Assembly: GCA_013388745.1 (NCBI GenBank)
Contig: JACAER010000019.1
Coordinates: 18,835 to 82,834, forward strand
DNA from: Chloroflexota bacterium
GTDB taxonomy: Bacteria; Chloroflexota; Anaerolineae; Aggregatilineales; Phototrophicaceae
Direction of reading: 5' to 3'
DNA length: 64,000 bases
The notes under the pieces are model-generated. The model saw nothing but the letters and a program-made list of their open reading frames with translations, was not told where the DNA came from and ran no database searches. Within the stretch, counting starts at the first letter, position 1, and the number at the start of each line of letters is the position of its first letter. A program made the position numbers and the translations under genes. Of the stretch, positions 29,418-37,488 are shown piece by piece.

Positions 29418-30117
29418 AAGCGCACCACCCGGCCCGCTTGTCCTGGTGATCGAAGACGATCCCCAGATTCGGCGTTTTTTGCGCACGTCGCTGCCTGCCA
29501 ACGGCTACCATATCATCGAGGCGGCGACGGCCTTCGATGGGCTGCGGCTGATGGGTTTGCAGCATCCTGATCTGGTGATTCTCGATCTGGGGCTGCCGGA
29601 CATCGACGGGCTGGAGCTTACACGCCAACTGCGGGCGTGGACGACGACGCCGATCATCGTGCTTTCGGCGCGCGACCAGGAACGCGACAAGATCGCGGCG
29701 CTGGACGCCGGCGCCGACGATTACCTGACGAAACCGTTCGGCATCGGGGAATTATTAGCGCGGCTGCGCGTGGCGCAGCGCCACGCGCTGCGGGCAGCGC
29801 AGGGCAGCAATGACCCGCTGTTCACGCTGGGCAATATTCGCGTGGATCTGGTGCGGCGGCAGGTGTTCGTGGGCGAGGACGAGGTGCATCTGACGCCCAT
29901 CGAGTATAAGCTGCTGACGCTGCTGGCAAAAAACGCGGGCAGGGTGGTGACGCAGCGCCAGCTTTTGCAGGAAGTGTGGGGGCCGAACTACACCAGCGAG
30001 AACCATTATCTGCGCATTTATATGAGCCAACTGCGGCATAAGCTGGAGGCCGATCCCGCGCGTCCGCGTTATCTGATCACAGAACCGGGCGTGGGCTACC
30101 GCCTGAAGACCGAGTGA
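29410..30117 (+). CDS. KdpE-like OmpR-family response regulator
   Basis: This 235-residue regulator has a receiver domain (residues about 9-122) with DD in VIEDDPQ, the phospho-Asp in DLVILDLGLPDIDG and Lys in DYLTKPFG. A winged-helix trans-reg-C domain follows (about 138-232, VHLTPIEYKLLTLLAKNAGRVVTQRQLLQEVWG and YLRIYMSQLRHKLE). The ATG sits inside the last codons of the sensor gene (ATGTCTGA), so the two are translationally coupled. It should bind DNA as a phosphorylated dimer. Target genes are unknown because no potassium-transport operon is in the window. Confidence 0.94.
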   Translation: MSESAPPGPLVLVIEDDPQIRRFLRTSLPANGYHIIEAATAFDGLRLMGLQHPDLVILDLGLPDIDGLELTRQLRAWTTTPIIVLSARDQERDKIAALDAGADDYLTKPFGIGELLARLRVAQRHALRAAQGSNDPLFTLGNIRVDLVRRQVFVGEDEVHLTPIEYKLLTLLAKNAGRVVTQRQLLQEVWGPNYTSENHYLRIYMSQLRHKLEADPARPRYLITEPGVGYRLKTE

Positions 30118-30217
30118 CGGCCTGACCTGCATTAACCCTTGACGGCAAAACTTGCTGCCTGAGGTTTTGGCTCATGTTCAGAACGAGTACCGATAGACAA
30201 GAGCCACTATAAGGTGT

Positions 30218-31231
30218 TTACGGCGCGCGCTGCGCTTCGACATACAGCAGATGTGTGGCGCGCGCGTCTTCCTGCTGTGGCATGACTTCGATACGCAGCG
30301 GGGTTTCTTCGCCGGGCAGCAGCGTTTCGCGCAGCGTGCTCACGCGGTAGCCGAGCACACGGCCATCGCCGCCGCGCACCGTGAGCACCGCGCGCACCGC
30401 CAGCGCGCTGCGCTGCGTGTTATTGCGCACGCGCGCCGTCACCAGATAGCGTCCCGGCAAACGCTGCGCCTGTTCATCCAGCACATCCAGCGCCACAAAG
30501 CGCGTCTCGCTATTTTCGGCGGCGTCGGCGCTTAACAGCACTGTGCCCACCGTATAATCGCCATAGACGCCCGGCGGGAACTGCGCGCGGTAGGGGGCGA
30601 AATTCCCCACCGGCAGCAGCCGCTGCTCCACAAGGCCCACGGCTTCTGCCAGGGGCGTGCCATCGGCGCGCGCCAGGCGCACCAGCGCCGCCACACGCTC
30701 AATGGGCTGCGCCAGCGTGTTTTGTACGGCGCCGAGGCACACTAGCCCGCCCGCGTACGCATAACAGGTTGGTTCCACCAGCGCCAGCGGCAGCGGGGTG
30801 GCGGTCGGCAGCAGGTTGAACGCCGGCGTGGCGTCACCCGGCGCCGCGCGGCGCGGCGCCGGGATCACAAGCTGCTGGCCGATCTGCAAGGCGCGCGGGT
30901 CAACGCCGTTGTTGACCGCCTGCAAGTCCGCCACCTCCACGCCAAAGGCGATAGCGATTCCCAGCAGGGTGTCGCCCGCGCGCACGGTGTAAATAACAGG
31001 TGTCGAGGTAGCAGGGGGCAGCTCAGTGGGAAGAAGTGGTGTAAATGTCGCCGCCGCGACCAGCGTTTGCGGCGTAGGGGGTGTTGGTGAGATCGGTCTT
31101 CGCACGGTCAGGGTGACTGGGGGATATTCGGTGGGGGGTGTCGGCGGGGCAACGGGAGTCACGCTGCTGCATCCGACGACCAGCACACTGAAGAACCAGT
31201 AAAGCAACGAACGCCAACCCCAATAGGTCAT
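30218..31231 (-). CDS. LysM-domain lipoprotein
   Basis: The 337-residue envelope protein has a lipoprotein signal peptide (WFFSVLVVGC, lipobox V-V-G-C). A Pro/Thr-rich spacer with repeated PTPP follows (about residues 27-75), then one LysM domain (IYTVRAGDTLLGIAIAFGVEVADLQAVNN through IGQQLVIP, about 83-125). The C-terminal beta-rich domain (about 175-330, ARVRNNTQRSALAVRAVLTV) resembles a secreted Ig-like or FxLYD-type fold. LysM binds peptidoglycan. No hydrolase domain is present, so a binding or structural role is likely. Start ATG 31231 is favoured over 31249. Confidence 0.87.
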   Translation of the reverse strand: MTYWGWRSLLYWFFSVLVVGCSSVTPVAPPTPPTEYPPVTLTVRRPISPTPPTPQTLVAAATFTPLLPTELPPATSTPVIYTVRAGDTLLGIAIAFGVEVADLQAVNNGVDPRALQIGQQLVIPAPRRAAPGDATPAFNLLPTATPLPLALVEPTCYAYAGGLVCLGAVQNTLAQPIERVAALVRLARADGTPLAEAVGLVEQRLLPVGNFAPYRAQFPPGVYGDYTVGTVLLSADAAENSETRFVALDVLDEQAQRLPGRYLVTARVRNNTQRSALAVRAVLTVRGGDGRVLGYRVSTLRETLLPGEETPLRIEVMPQQEDARATHLLYVEAQRAP

Positions 31232-31323
31232 TGCGCCATTATCCCTCATTATCCCATATGAGGACGCGCTTATCCCACATGCTGATTATAGGGAAGAACA
31301 GCGCAGAATGCTATGACGAGCGC

Positions 31324-31353
31324 ATGACAATTTTGTACTATTTCGTGTACGAT
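31324..31353 (+). promoter_or_regulatory. Candidate promoter of the PncC gene
   Basis: ATGACA (31324-31329) and TACGAT (31348-31353) are 18 bases apart, followed by a strong GGAGGAGGAG site (31361-31370) before the ATG at 31376. Spacing and position fit a vegetative sigma factor promoter. Only weak consensus is present at -10. Confidence 0.45.
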
Positions 31354-31375
31354 AGACGACGGAGGAGGAGAATCT

Positions 31376-31864
31376 ATGGGAGAGTTATTGCTTGAAGCGC
31401 GTGTCGGCGAGCTGCTGCGCGCGCGCGCCTGGACAATCAGCGCCGCGGAATCGTGTACCGGGGGACTGCTGCTGCACCGGCTGACCAACGTGGCCGGCAG
31501 TTCGGCTTATGTGCTGGGCGGGCTGGTGGCGTATGGCAACATCATCAAAGAAAATGTGCTCGGCGTGCAGCGCAGTACACTGATCGCTTACGGCGCGGTC
31601 AGCGAACAGACGGCGCAAGCCATGGCCAACGCCGCACGCGCCATGTTCGGCAGCGATCTGGCGCTGAGCGTCACCGGCATCGCGGGACCCGGCGGCGGCA
31701 GCGCCGAAAAACCGGTCGGGCTGACGTATGTCGGGCTGGCCGGGCCAGAGGGCTTGCTGATCGTGCGCCAGCATGTGTGGCCGTTCGACCGCCAAGGCAA
31801 CAAAAACGCCAGCGCGGAGGCGGCGCTGCGCCTGGTGCTGGAAGCCTATGCCAGCTTGCCGTAA
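31376..31864 (+). CDS. pncC: Nicotinamide-nucleotide amidohydrolase (CinA C-terminal type)
   Basis: The product is a 162-residue stand-alone CinA_C domain. Seen motifs are ISAAESCTGGLLLHRLTN (about 21-38, with the catalytic Ser), SAYVLGGLVAYGNIIKENVLGV and SVTGIAGPGGGSAEKPVGLTYVG. This enzyme deamidates nicotinamide mononucleotide in the NAD salvage route. The length matches single-domain PncC/YgaD proteins, not full CinA with its MoeA-like half. A GGAGGAGGAG ribosome site precedes the ATG. Confidence 0.94.
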   Translation: MGELLLEARVGELLRARAWTISAAESCTGGLLLHRLTNVAGSSAYVLGGLVAYGNIIKENVLGVQRSTLIAYGAVSEQTAQAMANAARAMFGSDLALSVTGIAGPGGGSAEKPVGLTYVGLAGPEGLLIVRQHVWPFDRQGNKNASAEAALRLVLEAYASLP

Positions 31865-31954
31865 TAGAACATTTGTGCTATACTCATCTCTATGCCTGCC
31901 TACATTCTCAGGGTATAATAGGCATAGTATAGCAAACATAGGGGTATACGGGCG

Positions 31955-32602
31955 TTGGACATTACCTGGTTCGGACACAGTTGTTTTCGCATTAGCGAAC
32001 GCGGGCGGCTGACGATTGTCACCGACCCTTTTTCAGAAGCGCTTGGTTTGCCGGTGCCGCGCGTCAAAGGCGACGTGGTGACGATCAGCCACCAGATGCC
32101 GGGCCATAATGCCGTCGAAGTCGTCAAAGGCCATACATATCTGCTCGACGGCCCCGGCGAATATGAGATCGGCGGCGTGTTTATCACCGGGCTGGCTCTG
32201 CACGACGCCAGCACAGGCCGCCTGAACGTGGCTTATCTGCTGGATTACGATCACCTGACCGTGCTGCATCTGGGCGATCTGGGACATGTGCCCGATCAAT
32301 CGACGATGGAGGCGCTGGGCGAAGTGAACGTGGTGCTGGTGCCGGTGGGCGGGGGGAACGCCCTGCGCGCCGCGCAAGCCGCCGAAGTGATCGCGCTGCT
32401 GGAGCCGAATTACGTCGTGCCGATGCATTTCGCGCTGCCGGGGCTGGCGCTGGAACTCGATCCGGTGGACAAATTCCTCAAGGCGATGGGGGTCGGCAAG
32501 TTCGCCGAAGAAGATGTCTTGAAGGTGGCCGCCGGCTCACTGCCGGATCAGCCGCAGGTCGTGCTGCTGCGTCCACAGGTTTTGGCGCAGCCAGCGGGGT
32601 AG
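31955..32602 (+). CDS. Metallo-beta-lactamase-fold protein with degenerate metal site
   Basis: This 215-residue UlaG-like MBL-fold protein starts DITWFGHSCFRISERGRLTIVTDPF, as in this family. The main metal motif, normally H-x-H-x-D-H, reads H-Q-M-P-G-H in VTISHQMPGHN, losing the second His and the Asp. Later ligands are kept at least in part: VLHLGDLGH and VVPMHFALPG. Enzymatic metal hydrolysis is therefore doubtful. It begins with TTG at 31955. A perfect TATAAT is at 31914-31919. Closely followed by a small unknown gene, 22 bases away. Confidence 0.86.
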   Translation: MDITWFGHSCFRISERGRLTIVTDPFSEALGLPVPRVKGDVVTISHQMPGHNAVEVVKGHTYLLDGPGEYEIGGVFITGLALHDASTGRLNVAYLLDYDHLTVLHLGDLGHVPDQSTMEALGEVNVVLVPVGGGNALRAAQAAEVIALLEPNYVVPMHFALPGLALELDPVDKFLKAMGVGKFAEEDVLKVAAGSLPDQPQVVLLRPQVLAQPAG

Positions 32603-32624
32603 GGATCATAAGGATTTTGGGTCG

Positions 32625-32933
32625 ATGAACGTTAAACTGCTCATGAATTGGGACATCAAGCCGAACCGCGACCAGGAATATTTTGAATTCGTCGTGCGCG
32701 AATGGGTGCCCGGCATCACCAAGCTCGGCATCCAGCCGACGGGCGCCTGGTACACGGTCTACAGCCGTGAAAATGACACGCAGATTCTGGCCGAAGCGCT
32801 GGCGGAAGACATCGACACGATGCGCGACATCCTGAAAAGCAGGGAATGGCAAGACCTGCACGACAAATTGCAGCAGTATGTCAACAACTACCGCCACAAA
32901 GTCGTGCGCGTGCGCGGCGATTTCCAGATTTGA
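32625..32933 (+). CDS. Conserved-looking small protein of unknown function
   Basis: The 102-residue protein begins MNVKLLMNWDIKPNRDQEYF and has VVREWVPGITKLGIQPTGAWYTVY and a helical end EWQDLHDKLQQYVNNYRHKVVR. The alternating strand-helix pattern could be a ferredoxin-like (dimeric alpha-beta barrel) fold, which fits the size. An AAGGA site lies about ten bases before the ATG. It probably shares a transcript with the MBL-fold gene. No catalytic residue is evident. The function is unknown. Confidence 0.82.
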   Translation: MNVKLLMNWDIKPNRDQEYFEFVVREWVPGITKLGIQPTGAWYTVYSRENDTQILAEALAEDIDTMRDILKSREWQDLHDKLQQYVNNYRHKVVRVRGDFQI

Positions 32934-33342
32934 GGCCGTCCAATGTGTAGGTGAAAACCGCATCACCACACGCTGTTGCTGCCGGGCACCAGTCCGGTGT
33001 TCCCCACGAAATGCGTCCCACAGCGTTAGGCCTCACGTTACGCAAAGGCCTTTTTGACTGTATTGCGCCCGCAGCGTTCGCTTACAGGCTCTATTCCTCG
33101 CTCACACTCCTGCGCTGAGCGTCAGCCCTGCTTCCCTGAATTTGGGGGAAGCGGGTTTACTGCGTCCCGCAGGGTTATGCGTATGCTACACGCCCGGTCA
33201 CGCGGCGGGCGTTGTCTTTGCGGAGGGCAGGCGGCACGCGGGCGTCCATCAAGTGCAAAAAAACTGCTGTAATTTGTAAAGAGATGTCAGGATGCTGCAA
33301 CTCTTTACGATTTTTCGGCGTCTAATGCTGTATACATGAAGC
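32934..33342 (+). other. Hairpin-rich non-coding stretch, possible structured RNA
   Basis: No credible gene is visible across these 400 bases. Several short inverted repeats are clustered: CTTCCC/GGGAAG near 33130-33150, CTGCG/CGCAG near 33160-33172, ACGCCC/GGGCGT near 33190-33212, and an 8-bp perfect stem GTAAAGAG (33276-33283)/CTCTTTAC (33301-33308) followed by GATTTTT. The last looks like a weak terminator. It does not match tmRNA, RNase P, SRP or 6S RNA core motifs that I can recall. It could be an uncharacterised small RNA or only decayed sequence. Confidence 0.35.
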
Positions 33343-33372
33343 ATGTGGGGAGCACGAAAGGTGGCGCGGCTT

Positions 33373-33579
33373 ATGATAACCTCAGCGCAAAACACACAGT
33401 TGCAGGAACAGGTGGCGCAGTGTCCAAGCTGCAATGAGGATACGACGTTCACATATAGAGGCGAACAACGCTGGCCGGAACGGGTGGCGCAGGCGTTGGG
33501 AGTCGCGCCGGAAGTGCAGTTGTGGATATGCAACCAGTGTCACACGACGATCTCCACGCCAGAGAGCAAGGCCAGTTAA
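33373..33579 (+). CDS. Small zinc-ribbon protein
   Basis: This 68-residue protein has two knuckles, CPSC near residue 17 and CNQC near residue 53, about 33 residues apart, as in zinc-ribbon folds. It is Gln/Thr-rich at the N-terminus. ATG 33373 is chosen because AAAGGTGG lies eight bases before it; ATG 33343 would add ten residues. It may be a nucleic-acid-binding or rubredoxin-like accessory protein. No partner is adjacent. Confidence 0.78.
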   Translation: MITSAQNTQLQEQVAQCPSCNEDTTFTYRGEQRWPERVAQALGVAPEVQLWICNQCHTTISTPESKAS

Positions 33580-33645
33580 GCGCTGCGCCGCTGCGCGATG
33601 GATTTGCTAGCGCCGTATTCTGTGCTTTGATGGCGTTTGGGAAAC

Positions 33646-33684
33646 AAAAAACGGCGAGTCCCCGCGCGGGGACTCGCCGTTTTT
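33646..33684. terminator. Bidirectional Rho-independent terminator
   Basis: A perfect 12-bp stem CGGCGAGTCCCC (33652-33663)/GGGGACTCGCCG (33668-33679) with a GCGC loop is flanked by A6 on the left and T5 on the right. It ends transcription from both the zinc-ribbon gene and the minus-strand tail-gene operon. Confidence 0.95.
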
Positions 33685-33699
33685 GCGAAAAAGCGTGGC

Positions 33700-33987
33700 T
33701 TACGAGCGGGGAGCGTTTTCCAGCGCAGTGAGGCGCGCCTCGATTTCCGCCAGGCGCTGTTCGAGCGTTTTGGCGGGCGGGCGCGGCGGCAGGCTGTTGA
33801 CATCATGCGCCGCCACCAGCGTTTGTGCTATCGTCCGCGCGGCAGGGCCGGCATCTTCGGCCAGATGCACAATCAGCACGTCATCGGCAGCCGTTGAAAT
33901 GCCCAAAAACTGATCGTCCAGCGCAGCCTTTAACGTCGCGTGCAGCACATCGCTGTCCACCCTGCGTTCCAATTTGATGTCGCTCAT
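33700..33987 (-). CDS. Small protein at the end of a phage tail operon
   Basis: The 95-residue protein has an N-terminal segment (MSDIKLERRVDSDVLHATLKAAL), an alpha/beta middle and a C-terminal coiled coil (KTLEQRLAEIEARLTALENA). It lies one base after the fibre-like gene and just before a bidirectional terminator, so it is the last gene of the minus-strand tail operon. Proteins of this size after the tail fibre are often chaperones or tail-tip accessories. No specific family is recognised. Confidence 0.72.
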   Translation of the reverse strand: MSDIKLERRVDSDVLHATLKAALDDQFLGISTAADDVLIVHLAEDAGPAARTIAQTLVAAHDVNSLPPRPPAKTLEQRLAEIEARLTALENAPRS

Positions 33988-33988
33988 C

Positions 33989-34462
33989 TCAGCGCACCTC
34001 CATCACGAACAAACGATAATCCGCCGCCGTCGCCGTACCAGCGCTCGTTTTCCACCACACCGTATAGGTATGCGCGCCAGCGCTCGGCGGTGTCGGCGTA
34101 ATCCAAACCATCGTAGCGTTCACATTACTCGGCGCGCTCGTCAGCGCCAGCAGGCCATTGGTTGTGTGCCCAACGCGCGTACCATCCACCGCAAAATCCG
34201 TCGTAATCGTACAGGCTGCGCTGCCATACACCACCATCGACGCCATAATCAGCACAGAGCCGCCCACGCTCGTCAGCGAAACGCTGGCCCCGGTCATCTG
34301 CACAAATGACGTGCTCGTCGTCGTTGTCGTCGCAACCGCGACACTGTTAAACGGCCTGCTTTTCAGCCAGTCGAGGTTATCGCGCAAATGCGTATTCATG
34401 TCAGCGGCAATCAGCAGCTCGCCGACGTTCCAGTTCTTGGGGGTTGTCCACACAGCAGACAT
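33989..34462 (-). CDS. Phage tail fibre/receptor-binding-like protein
   Basis: The product is a 157-residue beta-rich protein. The start WTTPKNWNVGELLIAADMNTHLRDNLDWLKSRPF has a pattern I know from the N-terminal part of many siphophage minor tail or receptor-binding proteins. The rest is Thr/Ser-rich with a jelly-roll-like end (AGAHTYTVWWKTSAGTAT). It follows the tail-hub-like gene by 31 bases on the same strand. Phage origin is inferred from this N-terminal pattern and the neighbours. No enzymatic motif is present. Confidence 0.8.
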   Translation of the reverse strand: MSAVWTTPKNWNVGELLIAADMNTHLRDNLDWLKSRPFNSVAVATTTTTSTSFVQMTGASVSLTSVGGSVLIMASMVVYGSAACTITTDFAVDGTRVGHTTNGLLALTSAPSNVNATMVWITPTPPSAGAHTYTVWWKTSAGTATAADYRLFVMEVR

Positions 34463-34493
34463 GCGATGCGCTCCTTGATCAAAGTTTGAAGGG

Positions 34494-36032
34494 CTAATAC
34501 GCCAGCGCGTAGCCGGCGTTGAGGCTGGCGCTGTTCAGCAGGGCGAACGTGCTGGCCTGCGCCGTTTCCAGCAGCCATTCGGTCTGGTTCCGCGCGCCGC
34601 CCAGATCGACGCTGTGTTCTTCGGCGACAATGAAATAGTCGGCGTCGTGCCCGGTTTGCGCGTCCTTGAGCGTGATGCGCTCGAACAGTGTGCGGGTGAG
34701 AATCTGCGCGCTGTGTTTGAGAGCGCTGAGGCGCACAGCGCGCGCCACGCCGCGTGGAGAGACCCGCCGCGCCAGTTCGTAGCGCGCTATCTGTTCAGCT
34801 TCTTCGGCAGAGGTAATGGCGGGCAGCACAAATTGCAGTGCGCACGGGCCGTAGAGCGTGAGGCTCATCCAATCAGTTTGTTCGATGGTCAGCGGGTCGT
34901 CGCTGTACAGCGGCGTGCCGCGCAGCCGCATCCCCGCCAGCAGATACACGCTCTGGCCGGCACTGCTGCTGACCGTGAGCGTGGCGGCGGAAAAATCGGC
35001 GCGCTGCAAGGCCACATTCACCAGCGCGGTCACGTCTGTGCCACTGCCATCGGCGGCAGTGTTAGCCGTGTAGTCCAGCCCGGCCTGCGGCGGCAGCACG
35101 CTCAGCGCCCCCACGCCGCGTTTGTCGGCATCGCGGTAGCGCGCGACGATCTCACGACGGCTGTTGGCGGCGATCTGCTGCGCCGAATCGACCTGCCAGA
35201 GCACACTGCCCGCCGCGCCAATGCTGCGGGGACTCAGAGTCACCACCACGCGATTCGCCACATCGGCGCCGTAGCTGTAGGCGAGAGCGTCGGCGTTGTT
35301 ATCGAACGCGGCCTGCGCCGTCGTGGTGAGCAGCATGTGATGGCGATTATAGAACACGGCGTCACCGGCGCGGTTGAAGAAGAAACGCCCACGCTCGCTT
35401 TCGACTACCTGGCGCAGCGCCGCTTCTGCCGTGATGCCGTCGTCCCACGTATCGCCGACGTAGGCGAAGGTCGATTTGCCGCTTTGCAGCGTGCGCGGGT
35501 AGAAGCCGGCCAGCGCGCTGTTGCTGTTGAGTTCGGCATTACCGATGCGATCGAGGATAGCATAGCCTTTGAGGACGGGACGGCGCAGCGGCACGGCGTC
35601 CAACAGCGCGCCGATGACGGTATCGGCGCTCACGCCGACCTGCGGCGCGAGGCGCACGACGGACTGCGCCAACTGTTTTTCTGCGCCGACGGCGTAAATC
35701 AGCGCTGTGCGCGGCCCCAGCGTGCCGCTGCTTGGTTCAACCCTTTCGATGAAACCGGTGAACTGCACGCGCGTGGCGCTGCCGTCGTAGCTGCTGATTT
35801 GCAGGCGGCGGCCCGGCAGCAGCGCCAGCGCCCCGGCGGCTTCGGGTGCGTAACGCTGGCTGACGTTGTACAGGCTGATCTGCGCCCAGGAGAGCGCGGC
35901 CACACTGTCATAGGGCGCGGCCAGCCCCAGACGCCATTTGAGCGCGACGACATCGGCGCTGAGCGCTTCGCCGAGATCGACAAAATCGCCGTCGTCGTTG
36001 AAATCGACGGCCACGGTGTAAGTGATCGCCAT
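34494..36032 (-). CDS. Phage tail hub / baseplate-like protein
   Basis: This 512-residue protein opens with a calcium-loop-like strand (VAVDFNDDGDFVDLGE) and resembles siphophage minor tail/baseplate hub proteins. An early beta barrel (about 20-125, GRRLQISSYDGS and VQFTGFIERVEP), a middle region with VGDTWDDGITAEAALRQVVESERGRFFFNR, and a long strand-rich end follow. An excellent AAAGGAGGTG site precedes the ATG at 36032. It is the largest gene of the tail operon. Assignment is by overall pattern rather than a named domain, and no tape-measure gene is present, which is odd for a complete tail. Confidence 0.75.
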   Translation of the reverse strand: MAITYTVAVDFNDDGDFVDLGEALSADVVALKWRLGLAAPYDSVAALSWAQISLYNVSQRYAPEAAGALALLPGRRLQISSYDGSATRVQFTGFIERVEPSSGTLGPRTALIYAVGAEKQLAQSVVRLAPQVGVSADTVIGALLDAVPLRRPVLKGYAILDRIGNAELNSNSALAGFYPRTLQSGKSTFAYVGDTWDDGITAEAALRQVVESERGRFFFNRAGDAVFYNRHHMLLTTTAQAAFDNNADALAYSYGADVANRVVVTLSPRSIGAAGSVLWQVDSAQQIAANSRREIVARYRDADKRGVGALSVLPPQAGLDYTANTAADGSGTDVTALVNVALQRADFSAATLTVSSSAGQSVYLLAGMRLRGTPLYSDDPLTIEQTDWMSLTLYGPCALQFVLPAITSAEEAEQIARYELARRVSPRGVARAVRLSALKHSAQILTRTLFERITLKDAQTGHDADYFIVAEEHSVDLGGARNQTEWLLETAQASTFALLNSASLNAGYALAY

Positions 36033-36050
36033 CAAAACACCTCCTTTGGC

Positions 36051-36509
36051 TTACACTTCGAGTTTCCACAAATGACGCAGCGCGCAGCCGTAGTATTTGG
36101 TCTCGCCATGCGCGAACGTGCCCGGCTCAACCGTGACATGCGCCGGCTCCAGCAGTGTCCCGCCCAGCGTCACATCGGCTTTCAGCGCCGTGAAATAGGC
36201 GTCGATCAGGTCGATAAGCGCGGGCAGTTGGCGCTGGAGGCCATGCGTGGCGCTGGCGGCGCTGACGAGCAGCAGATGGGTGACGGTGTAGGTCATGGTG
36301 CGCGCGCCGCCGGAAAAGGCCACCGTCTGGAAACCTTCGCCGCGCTCTTTAAACAGGCGCACATCACGCACGTCGATGGGCAGCACCAGCAGCGCCGGGA
36401 GCTGCGCGCGGTTGAGCGTCGGCGGAATCTGGTCGATGCCATAGTTGTGGCTGACCCCGGCGACGCTCAGGCTGGCTAAATGGGTCAGGGCAGTACGCAG
36501 TGCAGTCAT
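36051..36509 (-). CDS. Phage tail-completion (minor tail)-like protein
   Basis: The 152-residue protein has NRAQLPALLVLPIDVRD, then FSGGARTMTYTVTHLLLVS and LPALIDLIDAYFTALKADVTLGG. This order, two strands, a helix and an extended C-terminus, fits the head-tail completion family (gpU or gp17-like), which has about 130-150 residues. It sits between the connector-like and the hub-like genes, where such proteins are normally found. Identification is by context and pattern and is moderately sure. Confidence 0.7.
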   Translation of the reverse strand: MTALRTALTHLASLSVAGVSHNYGIDQIPPTLNRAQLPALLVLPIDVRDVRLFKERGEGFQTVAFSGGARTMTYTVTHLLLVSAASATHGLQRQLPALIDLIDAYFTALKADVTLGGTLLEPAHVTVEPGTFAHGETKYYGCALRHLWKLEV

Positions 36510-36604
36510 ACGAGTCCTTTCACTCAGGGCTTGACAAAAGGCGGCGATCTGGCGGCGGCCTATGAGCAGGCCGTCTCGGCTTATGTGCGCGGGTGGGAAT
36601 TGCG

Positions 36605-37390
36605 CTAAAGCCGCAGCACATCGCGGCGCAGTTCGGCCAGCGCGGCGCGCAAATCATCGGGCGGGGTGTCGTTGTCGCCCTCGCGGTACAGCCACGTCGC
36701 CCAACGCAGCGCCAGCAGCAGCGCATCCGGCGCGGGCTGCAAGGTGCTGATGGCGGTGTTTTGCGCGTGCTGGGCCGCCGTGCTGCCGTTGATCCCGCGC
36801 AGCACTGTGAGCGTGTTGCCGCTGATCGCCAGAACGCGCAGGTATTCTTCCTCGATTTTGAGCAAATGCCCGACCTGAAAACGCGGCGACTGTCCGGCGC
36901 TGTCTGCGCCGCTGGCGCTGCTGACGGTGAGCGTGGTGCTGCTGCTGGAAAGCGGGTTGTTCTGTACAGTATCGCTGCTGCCGCGCCAGGCTTCGTTCCA
37001 GCGGTCGTGCCAGCCCCAGACGCCTGTGACGGTCACGGGCAAAAGCGTGCTGCGGATGAACGCGCGCCCGTTCGCCAGATGCATCAGGCTGTAGGGGCCG
37101 CCTGTATCCGGCTTGAGCAGCACCTCGTTGAGACTGATGCTCGTGCCATCGCCGTCTGTGATGCTGGTCAGCGCCAGCAAATCATCGCGCAGCGTCAGAC
37201 AGCGGGTGTCGTAACGTTCGACGACGTGCTTGAGCGCGGCGATGCGCGGGCAAAAATGCCGCCCGCTGACGCGCTCGATCTGTGCCGAAGCGGCTTGCAG
37301 CGCACCCAGCAGGCGCGTATCGTCGGCGGTGTCGCTGGCCGCCAGACCCAAATGCTGGCGCAGCGCCGTTAGGGTAGGAATCGTATACAT
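36605..37390 (-). CDS. Phage head-tail connector (gp6-like) protein
   Basis: The product has 261 residues. Residues 1-60 (TIPTLTALRQHLGLAASDTADDTRLLGALQAASAQIERVSGR) match the helical bundle of gp6-type connectors, which join portal and tail. The C-terminus (ALLLALRWATWLYREGDNDTPPDDLRAALAELRRDVLRL) is also typical. The middle about 100 residues, with Ser/Thr-rich LSSSSTTLTVSS and a barrel-like GHLLKIEEEYLRVLAISGNTLTVLRG, is an insert compared with the usual 90-110-residue connectors. An AAGGAG site precedes the ATG at 37390. It is the first gene of the tail operon. Confidence 0.78.
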   Translation of the reverse strand: MYTIPTLTALRQHLGLAASDTADDTRLLGALQAASAQIERVSGRHFCPRIAALKHVVERYDTRCLTLRDDLLALTSITDGDGTSISLNEVLLKPDTGGPYSLMHLANGRAFIRSTLLPVTVTGVWGWHDRWNEAWRGSSDTVQNNPLSSSSTTLTVSSASGADSAGQSPRFQVGHLLKIEEEYLRVLAISGNTLTVLRGINGSTAAQHAQNTAISTLQPAPDALLLALRWATWLYREGDNDTPPDDLRAALAELRRDVLRL

Positions 37391-37488
37391 AGGGTCTCTT
37401 CTCCTTGCTAAATGGTCGATCAGGATGAAACATAAACCCGGCGCGGCCAGACAAAAGTCATGGCGCGGACTTCTGAACAGGATGAACG

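Noticed and set aside
33054..33272. 72-codon plus-strand frame in the hairpin-rich region
   Set aside because: No ribosome site, composition of Ser/Arg/Cys typical of chance translation, and internal hairpins. I treat the region as non-coding.
32934..33342. Assignment as tmRNA, RNase P or 6S RNA
   Set aside because: I could not find the conserved cores on either strand, so I give it only as possible structured RNA.
34614..36479. Plus-strand open frame of 621 codons across the tail genes
   Set aside because: Antisense to the hub- and completion-like genes, which have good ribosome sites. Its composition is shadow-like.
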